NCBI GenBank assembly: GCA_017465145.1
Contig: JAFTWU010000017.1
Location: 62,001-126,000, forward strand
Source: Clostridia bacterium
GTDB lineage: Bacteria; Bacillota; Clostridia; Christensenellales; Borkfalkiaceae
Direction of reading: 5' to 3'
Length of the DNA stretch: 64,000 bases
In this document: piece by piece, positions 16,701 through 25,606 of the stretch
Position numbering within the stretch: position 1 is the stretch's first letter
Layout: each line of letters starts with the position of its first letter
The notes under the pieces: generated by a model
The model's input: only the letters and a program-made list of their open reading frames with translations
The model's database searches: none
What the model was told of the DNA's origin: nothing
Position numbers and translations under genes: made by a program

Positions 16701-17628
16701 CGGCAATATCGTTCTTATGTGGGGCGGTAACAACTATATGGGCGGTAGCTCTTATAGAAGATATCCTATGACACTTGCATATAGCGATGACGATGCTGAA
16801 ACTTGGAAACAAAAGCTTAACTTGTTTAGCCAAACTTCTTTAGAAAAATATGGCGACGAAGCGTTTGGTCCTGACGGTAGTTTAGTAGTTCAACCTTCAA
16901 TTACACAATCTAACTATCAAGGTTCTGATAGCGCATACGTTTCTTGGTGGAACTTCTGGTATGGTGATAGGGGTATTTTAATTGACGATTACCACGATAT
17001 GCTTTACAAAACCAAAGGTGCTGCCGATGAATTTGAAACTAATAGTTCTAAATACGAAGGTTGGGTTGCCGTTTGGGGTAACGCATACGTTGTTAAAAAC
17101 GTTGCTAAATCTGGTAACGGTTCGTTAAGAATTGACGATATCGGCACAAATCAAAGAGGACGTGCAAATCGCAGTATCCCAGCGTTAACTAAAGGCTCTA
17201 TCTCATTTGATATTTCATTTGATAAGCTTGATAGCGGTTTCTTGCTAGAACTTAAATCTGCTTACGTTGATAATTCAGATTTTGGTAATATGATTTCCGT
17301 TAAGATTTCTCCTGCGGGTGACGTTAGAGATATTAACCCCGAAACAGGCGTTGAAACGTCTCTTGGCAGAGTTGACATTAGCGGTTGGACAAACGTTACG
17401 GTTAACTTCGATATGCCTAACCATACCGCAGAAATTTTAATTAATGGTGTTAAGGTTGGCAACTTATCAGTTAATACCGATGCTCAATGGGGCACGAGTA
17501 TTACTAACGTAAATCTTTGTGATTCAGGCTATGCTGGAAATCAAATGATTGCTTACGTTGATAACTTTATTGCTTATAACGGCATTACTTTAATGAACGA
17601 TAAGGCAAACGCTTGGACGGTTGCCTAA
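13702..17628 (+). CDS. Secreted multidomain BNR/Asp-box (sialidase-fold) protein
   Basis: This 1308-residue exported protein has a signal peptide at about 1-38. A CBM9-like/DOMON beta-sandwich at about 45-195 (ITVNGSLSEPAWY, YLWDTEKLYIGI) follows, then a LamG-like region at about 215-395 and an atypical bacterial Ig domain at about 400-495 (AWTSNRTDVLSNTGAI). A beta-propeller at ~730-1110 has five Asp boxes, for example RSTDGGRTWS (~780), YSDDNGYNWS (~844), YSKDGGKTW (~910) and LSHDYGVTW (~969). A LamG-like domain ends the protein. Asp boxes mark sialidase-fold enzymes, but the FRIP arginine motif of GH33 sialidases was not found, so the substrate is open. There is no LPxTG or anchor, so it is probably released. 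The SGNH lipoprotein gene begins 51 nt later. Confidence 0.82.
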   Translation: MHTKKIKSVLVSLLSAGLVFGSMSVLGFATAKNDSALAVNETAPINAYMFEDAITVNGSLSEPAWYIDQTLTALAGEDAPTASVGYLWDTEKLYIGILQNNAETVEFKVNGVQAVYNVSTNALTTNDLTATVVKSGNAIEISVPFSASNLTVDNFNVKVPVEIKLSNATGSVSTDADNQVSLNGGSIYIADSCIDYASKGYTDVKSGAVAGVVQGEGSYVLSTLETTSSVGLRKTPTFPSGNLDYIFNLKINELPYVNDMFAYRGFFFNAWGYLEESGFSLTKGFDNKIYANILFGRYSGGGGYGWDPLCKQIPTSIQEGDTVNIHLVYTGEKTNSGNSDIDLIINGHYIHTFKDVKCENPQWKQQFDLCVSNGNSKSGKADVEILDFMVIRPAYENAVQIANSLFNEKIPFEVFGGDNTKENRVMSDLNLPSTVKLPVFDSDVAVAWTSNRTDVLSNTGAIVNRKITAEKVKLTASIVLGGKKYTHTYNIVVSGFDADGKVMFLEDDLDPYTGALLEKGNTDVIVFDKGLNSIGYDQGSKKEFNEILLTDTDKLSRIEKEDLSIYVSDDNVTYTRLKDWLFFRTDAGIIISNINANCRYVKVHCHLENDEFAGFSAPQQEMLKVYKNDSLAGNNGGTFTKLATITSEVADKTDTDVVTYISFETLSAKFLNCRSDYADVRFVMGDKLLPHYFDGEGFYIRVLETTAGEEISIDVYGANENAISISNMEGVFDAVYGNKTVYKLQFDKFNHNIAVGTAPNGDVLAIANWMASIDNLLLIRSTDGGRTWSDNFVEVLDMTNPVNNGRNEGGGFLTDMEANGGNGRIFYYYYMVVSGKPTYAHIIYSDDNGYNWSDPFVIDRTTSGKLQNASSYSDGIKVSVADGEGPNVDYVFPAAHQVEGTVSFVSTSVYSKDGGKTWLISDSEISYYRGDEGYESGNSECAIAELSNGDLRIIMRCQYKGVYWYSTSLSHDYGVTWDEDSTLTDIAAPNTMPVLKNETDGNIVLMWGGNNYMGGSSYRRYPMTLAYSDDDAETWKQKLNLFSQTSLEKYGDEAFGPDGSLVVQPSITQSNYQGSDSAYVSWWNFWYGDRGILIDDYHDMLYKTKGAADEFETNSSKYEGWVAVWGNAYVVKNVAKSGNGSLRIDDIGTNQRGRANRSIPALTKGSISFDISFDKLDSGFLLELKSAYVDNSDFGNMISVKISPAGDVRDINPETGVETSLGRVDISGWTNVTVNFDMPNHTAEILINGVKVGNLSVNTDAQWGTSITNVNLCDSGYAGNQMIAYVDNFIAYNGITLMNDKANAWTVA

Positions 17629-17678
17629 TCGTTAAAAAACTTATACATTATATATTCCTTGTTTTTTTAGAGGTTATT

Positions 17679-20600
17679 ATGAAAAAACTTAAATACGTTT
17701 TAATGCTAGCAATAATTGGTATTCTTTCTATCGGTATTGGTTTTGGCTGTTCAAAAACCCCGCCAACTCCACCGACTCCACCGGTTACCGTAGAAGGCTT
17801 TACCGTTAAACCGTCTATCACCGTAGACTTTGCTTTTGGTGAAGACAGTGCACTTGTATTCACTTATGATTTTATTGAAGACATAACGGTTATTACCGAT
17901 AGTTTAGGTAATGAATACGACGCTGAAGATTTAACTATTAAAGTATTAGATAGTGAAAATCAAGAGGTTGAACTAAACGGTTATTTCTTTACCGCTACCG
18001 ACGTTAACGGTTATACTGTTAGATTTACCTTAACCACGCTAGACGGCTCTGTATTCGTTGAAGAAGGTGACGTCCTTATCCGTACTGAATCTAACGCTTT
18101 GGTTAACGGTATTAGAAGTGACGCTACTTTAGATTTAGGTATTACTAACGTTACCGACATAAAGGTATATCAATATATCTTAAAGGATAACGGCTCAAAC
18201 TTAACTCTTAAAGATGTTAACGGCGAAGACTTTACCATTAAAGCTGTTCAAGAAGACGTTACTGATTTATACGCTAGCGCAGTTAATAAAACTAGCGGTA
18301 TCGTAGATACTACTGTTTTTGATGGTATTTATCGTATAGACGCTATAAGTGATTTGTCTAAAAAGCACGTTTATTTTGAACAAAAGCAAAACGATACTTT
18401 TGTTTGGAATAACGTTGCTAAAAAAGGTAGCGTTGGCTTAGCTGGTTTCTGGGCTGACGGTTTAATTAATAAACCCGGTACAGTAGAAGTTGTAAATAGT
18501 TTCGACCCTATCGTTGCAGGCAGAGACGGTAACTATTTCTCTTATACTTCTACCTTTGAAGATGCCGATGCAACTATCGGTTACGGTTTTAACCTTAAGT
18601 TATATCCTGTTCACACAAAAGAATATTACGAAAGCTTTGGCGCGGCAAAAGTTATAATGGATTTCTATTATACTTTTGACGAATCTACTACTGATATCGG
18701 TGCAAAAGTTTTCCGTACAGGTGAAGGTTTCTATGAATTAAGGGGCAACAATACGTTAGATTGTCCTAATATGTGGTCTTCAGGCACGGCGTCTAATAGA
18801 GAAGATACCCACGCGTTTGATTTAACTCTATTGTTAGAAAAATGGGATACCATACTTCGCACGGACGGTTTAGGCGGTGGCTTTATCGGTTACTTGGGTG
18901 GCCCAGATAACATTTCTTCTTATAACGGCAAGTTTACTGCATACTTTGGTAACCTTCATATCGTAGGCGACAAAACTTATAAAATTGAACATTATTTTGA
19001 AAATGAAACCACGGGCGAATACGATTTAATCAGTTTTGAAGAAATTACCGCTGATGAAAACATTACGGCAAATTACGTTCAACTTGCTGACACCATAGGT
19101 TATGAATTCTATTCTGAACACGCTGATAGTGTATTATCTGGTGTAAACGACGGCTCTTTAGTTCTTAAAGGTTACTACAGAATTAGTGGCTCTTCTGATG
19201 AAAATAAGGGCGTTATTTACGACGATTCATTTAATTTCAACGGTCTTGCATATAATACATTTACTTTAAAACAATACGTTATTAGAGCAGACGGCGACGT
19301 TGACCTTGGTGACGGCGTTAAAGGTGTCGCTGTAGACGTTACTTCTGCATACGCAAATATCGTTGACTTTAACGAAGGTGTAGTTGACCTTTCTAAGTTA
19401 GACGGTGTGTTTGCTTTAACCGTAAGCAATGGTAGCAGAGATTACACTATCACGTTTGAACGTATAGTTAAAGGCGTTATTACTTGGAATAACGTAGCAA
19501 ACGTTGCTGGCGCAGGTGTTTCTGGTCTATATGAAAACACCGCTTATAACGGCAACGGTACGTTAGGCGTTGCAGACGCTTCTGCACTTAACAACAACCA
19601 TAAATATTATGATGAAAATACCAACTATTTCGTATTTACGTCTAACTTTGCGGGTGAAAAGACTTCAGTTAGCGGTCAAAACGGCTTTAACTTAAAACTT
19701 TATCCCGTTCATACAAAAGCATATTATCAAGCAATCTTAGATACCACCGACGTTACTTTCTTAATGCGTTATTATATTGCGTTGAACGATGCGGGCGCAC
19801 CTTCTAACGACCAATTCAGTTTCTATGCAAATATGGGTTATAACGACCTTAACCAAGTAACTTATGATGATATTAACTGTTGGGGTAACGACGTTTCTGA
19901 CGCTGACGTTACTTCAAGATTCCGCACGGGCACGATAACCCTTTCTCAACTTCTTGCAAATTGGGATAACGTTATAAGTGCTGATATGGGCGGTGGTTTC
20001 TTAGGTTATAGCGAACTTGATACAAACTCTTCATACGAAGGTTCATTTAGCGTTTACTTCGGTAACCTAATGGCTATCAGTAACGCTCAATATAAGATTG
20101 AAAAATACTTTGAATATCCTGATGGCATTGGCTATTATTATTTAAGTGATACTAGCCCCGTTTATGCTTACGCTCCTTACGGCGAACTCGTAGAATTTGC
20201 ACCGGAATCTTTCGTTGATTATAGATTTGCTGAAAATCACGCAGATAACGTTTTATCAGGTGTTAACGACGGTACTTTAGTTCTTAAAGTTTACTATGAA
20301 TATTATTTAGAAAACACCAACTATACCGTAAACGTTTACCTTGAAAACGATGCAGGTGAATTCGTTCTTGATAAGGGCTATTCTTACGTTACAAGCGGTC
20401 CCTTCATGCAAACCGTTTCGTATACTCCTATCACTATTTTAGGTTATACCTATGACGAAGACCACGACGGTGCGGTTGTATCTGGCTTAAATAGATATCA
20501 ACTTGTATTAAACGTTTACTATGAAAGAGACCCAGAATGGACGCTTACTCAACAAGTTCTTGGCGGTGTTCAAACTGCAGACACCTTGCAACTTGAAGCA

Positions 20601-23600
20601 AACAATATTGAAGAAATTACTATTACTCAATACGTATTGCGCGATGGTGGTTCTCAATTAACGTTAAAGAAAGCAAACGGTGATGATTATACCGTAAATG
20701 CTTACGCTATCGACGTTACCGACACCTATAAGAACTTTGTAAATCTTGAAACGGGCTTAGTTGATACTTCTTCATTAAGCGGTATCTTTACAATTACCGT
20801 TATCGGCAATAAGGTAAGACAAGAAGTTACCTTTGAACAAGGTAAGTTAGACGAATTCGTATGGAACAATTTAGACGTAGTAAACTCTTACAATATTAGA
20901 GATAAGTGGAGTGATAACTATAATGGTACCGGTACTTTTGGTGCTGCTGATAGTAGCGATTCAATTTTAGCAGGTCGCGACGGCAACTACTTCTTATTCA
21001 ACGGTGATTCTGCAGACGGCAGACATTGGGGCTTAAAAGTATATCCCGTACACTCTATCGAATACTATAAAGCAATTCTTGCTATTAACGGCGATTACGA
21101 ATTTGCATTTGATTTCTATTACAAGGCCGAAGGTTACACAAGTACTAACAGTGACTTTATAAACTTCCATAGTCACATTTACCCAGGCGAAAGTCAAGCA
21201 AGAATTAATACTCTTCCTGCTGAAACTTGGAATTCTTCTACTTCAGTTTCGTTACAAACCTTCGTTGATAATTGGCAATTTGCTACAAGCAGTAAGGTTT
21301 CTAGCACGGGTTACTTCTTAGGAATGAGAAACCTTAACGTAACGGGTAAATATAGTGTATACTTTGGTAACTTTAGATTAACCAAAGCAAGCTATACTGT
21401 AGAATATTATCTAGATGGAAACCTTGATGAAACCTATAGTGAAAATATCGTTGCTAATCTAGGTGCTCAAGTTAGCGTAACCGAAATGCCTTATATCCAA
21501 GGTTATGAATATGATTCTGCAAACGCTAACAACGTTCTAAGCGGTGTTAACAACGGTACGTTAAAACTTAAACTTTACTATAACGCTGTTAACGAAAACG
21601 TTATTTATATTAATGGCGTTAATACTTCAAGCACTATTGATCTTGGCATTACGAATATTGAAAACGTTTCTATAACGCAATACGTTGTAAAGGCAAATGG
21701 TAGTGACCTCGTTCTTAAAGGCGCTAACGGTAATGACTTTACTATTAAAGCATCTGGCATAGACGTTTCTAGCACGTATACAAGTGCGATTAACTTAGAA
21801 ACGGGTATCGTTGATACAACCAACCTTGACGGTATATTCTGCATTAAAGCAGGTAGTGGTGTTAACAGGGCAACCGTTTACGTTGAACAAGCACACGACG
21901 GCGTATTCGTTTGGAACAATATTAAAGAATCGGGCGATACTTTCGTTGGTGCTGATTTTACCGGTGTTTACGGTGCATCTCCCTACACGGGCAACGCTAC
22001 TTTAACCATGATTGACGGCGATGACGACGCTATGATTGAAGGTAAAGAAGGCTTGTACTACAAGACTGTAATAAATAAGGGAAATGCTGGTACGGAAAAT
22101 ACCGCTCCTGGTGTTCGTATTTATCCTGTTCACACCTCTTCTTACTACACGACTTATTGGTACAATGCAGATGTTGACGTATCATTCTATTATGCAGGTG
22201 ATGATACCGCATCTAACGAATACATGTGGATTAAAGTCGGTGCATACATGAACGACGAAACTGCTGTAAGTGATGGCAGTAACTACATGCATAATAAAGA
22301 CGGTCAATGGTTAACGCGTAGCTTTACTATTAACGAATCTGCTTATAATAGAGCGATAACCAATGACGGCGGTTACCTTGGCAGAATTATCCAAACGTTT
22401 AGAAACGTTGATGGTATTAAAACCGAAAACTTTGTTCTATACTTTGGTGGTATTACGTCTAGTGATAACCAATCTCAATATAAAGTTGAAGTTTACACCA
22501 ACAAGACGGGCGAATTCGTAGAAGATGAAACCTTATCTTACTACGTTACCGCACCATATAACGAAAACGTAACTTTCGTTCCCGTTGAATTTGAAAAACA
22601 CACTTATTTAGCTGGTCAAACGGGTGAAGTTGTAAGTGGTGTAAATGACGGCACTCTTGTTCTTAAAGTTTACTATAAATATTTTGAAGAAAACGAAGTT
22701 GTATATCTAAACGGTGTAAGATTTGATTCTTCCCTTGATTTAGGTTTAAGAAATATCGCTAGTGTTTCTGTTAAGCAATATATCGTTAAACCCACTACTT
22801 CAACTTTAACCATTAAAGACACTAACGGTGAAGATTTCACCGTTAACGCTGAAGCTGTTGACGTAACTAGCACTTATTCTTCATATATTGATAAAGCAAC
22901 AGGTATCGTTGATACTTCTAAATTCGATGGTATTTACTGCTTAAATGCTGATACCGACACTAAGCGTGTAACCGTATTCTTTGAACAAGCGGTTATGGAT
23001 GTATTCACTTGGAACAATATTAAAGAAACAGGTAGCAACTTTATTGGTGCTGAATACACAGGTGCATACGGTACGTCAAATTATACGGGTGACGGCGTTC
23101 TTTCTATCGTAGATAGTTCAAGCGACGCGTTACTTGAAGGCAAAACAGGTTTATATTGGAAGAGTGAATCTTCAATGCCCACTCACGGTGTAGAAACTGA
23201 GGCTCCCGGTATCCGCGTATATCCCGTTCATACCTTTAACTATTACGATTCTTATTGGCACAATGCAACCGTTTCAGTAAACTTTATGTATATCGGTGAT
23301 GATGTTGCAGGTAACGAATCTATTAGGGCAAAAGCCGGCTTATATATGGATGACGCTAACTATATCGTTATTGACGATTCATCTACTTATAAGTGGAAGA
23401 AAGATAATACTTGGCTTACCGAAACTTTTGTTATCGATAGTAACGCTTATGCAAGAGCAACTACCAACAATACTGAATACGGTAGATTATTGCAAATGGG
23501 CAGACAAACCAACGAAATGCTTGGTGAAAACTTAACGGTTTACGTTGGTGGTTTAACCTCCGCTCAAATGCAAACCGCATATAAGGTTGAAATTTATACC

Positions 23601-25475
23601 AACTCTACGGGCGATTATGCCGTTGATGAAACCCTTTCTTACTATGCAACGGGTGTTTATAACGAAACCGTTTCTATCGTACCTAACGAAATTTATACCT
23701 ATATTTATCAAGCTGGTTACGAAGGTGAAGTTCTTTCTGGTGTAAACGATGGTGATTTGATTCTTAAAGTTTACTATGCAAAAGACCCATATACTAGAAG
23801 TTTCCAAACGATAGAAGGTTTACGTAGTGAATCAACCTTACAATTACCTTTCGATACCGTTGATTCCTTCACCCTAAAACAATACGTTATTAGACAAGAC
23901 GGTGATGACTTAACCATACTTAATAAATACGGTTTACAAGAAACCTTAAAGGTTAAGTCAGTTGACGTTACAACCACTTATGCAGACGTTGTTGATAAGA
24001 CCACGGGTATAGTAAATACCGCTGCATTAGACGGTTTGTTTACCTTAACCGCAATTTCTGGTAACTTAATGCACACCGTAACGTTTGAACAATACGTTGA
24101 AAATCAATTTACTTGGAATAATATAGTTGCTGAAAATGCTGCTGCCACTACTACCGCATACGTTGGTTGCTACGGCGATACCGCTTATACGGGTGATGGC
24201 GTTGCAAGTGTTGAAACTTCTGCAACTGACGCCGTTTTAGACGGTATGACGGGCACTTATTGGAAGTCTGTTTCTTCAGCTCCTACAAATAACGTAGATG
24301 CTGAAACTGTTGGCTTGCGTGTATTCCCGGTTCACACCTTTGAATACTATTCAAGAAAATGGCACGACGCAACGGTTACCGTTAACTTCTATTATGCAGG
24401 TGACGAAACTGTTGGTAACGAACATATTTATATTCACGGCGGTGTATATCTTGACGTTGATGCTAACGTAAGTTCAATTTCAGGTGCATATAAGTGGAAA
24501 GGCGATAATAAGTGGCATAGTTCAACCTTCACGTTGAATAGCACGGCTTACTCTAGAGCAATTGCATCTACTGGTGTTCTAGGTCGTCTTGTTGGAACCT
24601 ATCGTTCATATGAATTAAAGGGTGATAACTTAACTATTTACGTTGGTGGTTTAACTGCTGTGGCTGATGCTGATTACGGCGTTCTTGCAGGTAAAAAGAT
24701 TTCAGTTTTAGGCGATAGCGTATCTTCATATCAAGGATATAGCAATAACGCCGTAAACTTTAACTCTACCATTGCTCAAAACAACGCTGGTTACGGTTCA
24801 GTAGGTTATGGTGGAGATTTAACGTCAGTTAACGATACTTGGTGGATGCAAACCATCAATAACGTTGGTGCGGACTTGCTTGTTAACAACTCTTCTGGTG
24901 GTGCTCGCGTTGGCTTAGACCGTTCTGATATTTACGGACCTGCAGCATATAGAGACGTTAGGGCTTTAGAACTTCACGACGATACTAATCCGTTAGATCC
25001 AGCTGATGAAGATTACGTTGTTGACCCCGACATCATTATGGTTTATATGGGCTTTAACGACCTTAATACTCAATGGTATACTGTAGGCACGTTTGAAGAT
25101 ATCAACTTTGATTCTTTAATTACTGATAATGGTGACGGCACCTATACTTATGCAGAACCCACGTGTTTTGCAGAAGCATACGCAGTAATGATGCATAAGA
25201 TTATTACTAGATACAGTACGGCTGACTTGTTCGTTGGTAATATGCCTGCTGGTGCGTTCTGGGTAGATAGTGATCCTTCTGCATATAACGATGCTATTGA
25301 AAAACTTGCAAATAAGTTCGGTGCAACCGTTATTGATTTCAATTCTACGGAATTATCTGGCACAGGGTATACCACCTATACTTTCGACGGTATCCACCCG
25401 AAAGCAACGGGTATGACTATTATGGCTAATAAGGCAACTGAAACTTTACTTGCTAAATATTCTACTCAAGAATAA
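17679..25475 (+). CDS. Giant modular lipoprotein with C-terminal SGNH/GDSL hydrolase domain
   Basis: The start at 17679 gives a 2598-residue protein with a lipoprotein signal (GIGFGC, Cys ~24) and a TPPTPPTPP linker; an upstream in-frame ATG at 17613 would spoil this signal. Six tandem modules follow, at intervals of about 350-450 residues. Each has a segment beginning QYxxxxxxxxLTL and ending in a 'VxFEQ...FxWNN' motif, a jelly-roll-like segment with YPVHTxxYY, and a short MucBP/InlB-B-like repeat ending VLSGVNDGTLVLKVYY. Residues ~2335-2590 form an SGNH hydrolase: GDS at 2345-2347, Gly in SSGGAR (~2407), Asn2460 in GFNDLN, and Asp2570/His2573 in DGIHP. All four blocks are intact. Probably a surface-anchored esterase or deacetylase on long stalk-like repeats; the substrate is unknown. 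Confidence 0.85.
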   Translation: MKKLKYVLMLAIIGILSIGIGFGCSKTPPTPPTPPVTVEGFTVKPSITVDFAFGEDSALVFTYDFIEDITVITDSLGNEYDAEDLTIKVLDSENQEVELNGYFFTATDVNGYTVRFTLTTLDGSVFVEEGDVLIRTESNALVNGIRSDATLDLGITNVTDIKVYQYILKDNGSNLTLKDVNGEDFTIKAVQEDVTDLYASAVNKTSGIVDTTVFDGIYRIDAISDLSKKHVYFEQKQNDTFVWNNVAKKGSVGLAGFWADGLINKPGTVEVVNSFDPIVAGRDGNYFSYTSTFEDADATIGYGFNLKLYPVHTKEYYESFGAAKVIMDFYYTFDESTTDIGAKVFRTGEGFYELRGNNTLDCPNMWSSGTASNREDTHAFDLTLLLEKWDTILRTDGLGGGFIGYLGGPDNISSYNGKFTAYFGNLHIVGDKTYKIEHYFENETTGEYDLISFEEITADENITANYVQLADTIGYEFYSEHADSVLSGVNDGSLVLKGYYRISGSSDENKGVIYDDSFNFNGLAYNTFTLKQYVIRADGDVDLGDGVKGVAVDVTSAYANIVDFNEGVVDLSKLDGVFALTVSNGSRDYTITFERIVKGVITWNNVANVAGAGVSGLYENTAYNGNGTLGVADASALNNNHKYYDENTNYFVFTSNFAGEKTSVSGQNGFNLKLYPVHTKAYYQAILDTTDVTFLMRYYIALNDAGAPSNDQFSFYANMGYNDLNQVTYDDINCWGNDVSDADVTSRFRTGTITLSQLLANWDNVISADMGGGFLGYSELDTNSSYEGSFSVYFGNLMAISNAQYKIEKYFEYPDGIGYYYLSDTSPVYAYAPYGELVEFAPESFVDYRFAENHADNVLSGVNDGTLVLKVYYEYYLENTNYTVNVYLENDAGEFVLDKGYSYVTSGPFMQTVSYTPITILGYTYDEDHDGAVVSGLNRYQLVLNVYYERDPEWTLTQQVLGGVQTADTLQLEANNIEEITITQYVLRDGGSQLTLKKANGDDYTVNAYAIDVTDTYKNFVNLETGLVDTSSLSGIFTITVIGNKVRQEVTFEQGKLDEFVWNNLDVVNSYNIRDKWSDNYNGTGTFGAADSSDSILAGRDGNYFLFNGDSADGRHWGLKVYPVHSIEYYKAILAINGDYEFAFDFYYKAEGYTSTNSDFINFHSHIYPGESQARINTLPAETWNSSTSVSLQTFVDNWQFATSSKVSSTGYFLGMRNLNVTGKYSVYFGNFRLTKASYTVEYYLDGNLDETYSENIVANLGAQVSVTEMPYIQGYEYDSANANNVLSGVNNGTLKLKLYYNAVNENVIYINGVNTSSTIDLGITNIENVSITQYVVKANGSDLVLKGANGNDFTIKASGIDVSSTYTSAINLETGIVDTTNLDGIFCIKAGSGVNRATVYVEQAHDGVFVWNNIKESGDTFVGADFTGVYGASPYTGNATLTMIDGDDDAMIEGKEGLYYKTVINKGNAGTENTAPGVRIYPVHTSSYYTTYWYNADVDVSFYYAGDDTASNEYMWIKVGAYMNDETAVSDGSNYMHNKDGQWLTRSFTINESAYNRAITNDGGYLGRIIQTFRNVDGIKTENFVLYFGGITSSDNQSQYKVEVYTNKTGEFVEDETLSYYVTAPYNENVTFVPVEFEKHTYLAGQTGEVVSGVNDGTLVLKVYYKYFEENEVVYLNGVRFDSSLDLGLRNIASVSVKQYIVKPTTSTLTIKDTNGEDFTVNAEAVDVTSTYSSYIDKATGIVDTSKFDGIYCLNADTDTKRVTVFFEQAVMDVFTWNNIKETGSNFIGAEYTGAYGTSNYTGDGVLSIVDSSSDALLEGKTGLYWKSESSMPTHGVETEAPGIRVYPVHTFNYYDSYWHNATVSVNFMYIGDDVAGNESIRAKAGLYMDDANYIVIDDSSTYKWKKDNTWLTETFVIDSNAYARATTNNTEYGRLLQMGRQTNEMLGENLTVYVGGLTSAQMQTAYKVEIYTNSTGDYAVDETLSYYATGVYNETVSIVPNEIYTYIYQAGYEGEVLSGVNDGDLILKVYYAKDPYTRSFQTIEGLRSESTLQLPFDTVDSFTLKQYVIRQDGDDLTILNKYGLQETLKVKSVDVTTTYADVVDKTTGIVNTAALDGLFTLTAISGNLMHTVTFEQYVENQFTWNNIVAENAAATTTAYVGCYGDTAYTGDGVASVETSATDAVLDGMTGTYWKSVSSAPTNNVDAETVGLRVFPVHTFEYYSRKWHDATVTVNFYYAGDETVGNEHIYIHGGVYLDVDANVSSISGAYKWKGDNKWHSSTFTLNSTAYSRAIASTGVLGRLVGTYRSYELKGDNLTIYVGGLTAVADADYGVLAGKKISVLGDSVSSYQGYSNNAVNFNSTIAQNNAGYGSVGYGGDLTSVNDTWWMQTINNVGADLLVNNSSGGARVGLDRSDIYGPAAYRDVRALELHDDTNPLDPADEDYVVDPDIIMVYMGFNDLNTQWYTVGTFEDINFDSLITDNGDGTYTYAEPTCFAEAYAVMMHKIITRYSTADLFVGNMPAGAFWVDSDPSAYNDAIEKLANKFGATVIDFNSTELSGTGYTTYTFDGIHPKATGMTIMANKATETLLAKYSTQE
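18100..23800 (+). repeat. Six diverged ~1.1-kb tandem coding repeats
   Basis: Corresponding points of the repeats (codons for QYI/QYV) fall near 18165, 19270, 20620, 21675, 22775 and 23880. Spacing is about 1.05-1.10 kb, except for the second, about 1.35 kb, which carries an extra MucBP-like segment. The copies are clearly diverged from one another at DNA level, so the duplication is old. Units 4-6 resemble each other most. Confidence 0.75.
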
Positions 25476-25487
25476 TTAACTAAAATA

Positions 25488-25515
25488 AAAAGGCTTGGTT
25501 TTCCAAGCCTTTTTT
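25488..25515 (+). terminator. Terminator of the giant lipoprotein gene
   Basis: AAAAAGGCTTGG pairs with CCAAGCCTTTTT around 3 nt and is followed by T. Confidence 0.92.
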
Positions 25516-25546
25516 GTTGCATTTTAACTCTTTTTATATCATTTTG

Positions 25547-25576
25547 TTGACTAATAAACGGCGTATGTGCTAAAGT
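25547..25576 (+). promoter_or_regulatory. Probable promoter of anion permease gene
   Basis: TTGACT (25547-25552), 18-nt spacer and TAAAGT (25571-25576). The leader is ~25 nt and has no strong ribosome binding site. Confidence 0.5.
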
Positions 25577-25606
25577 TTATTCGATAAAAAGAAAAGTGTT
25601 TTACTT

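Noticed and set aside
17560..17628. LPxTG sorting signal at the end of the BNR protein
   Set aside because: No LPxTG, hydrophobic helix or basic tail; the protein ends NGITLMNDKANAWTVA.
17613..17678. Upstream start for the giant lipoprotein
   Set aside because: It overlaps the preceding gene, lacks a ribosome binding site and would place 22 extra residues before an otherwise standard lipoprotein signal; GAGG precedes the ATG at 17679.
18100..23800. CRISPR array or satellite repeats in the giant lipoprotein
   Set aside because: The ~1.1-kb repeats keep one reading frame and are protein modules, with no short direct repeats and unique spacers.
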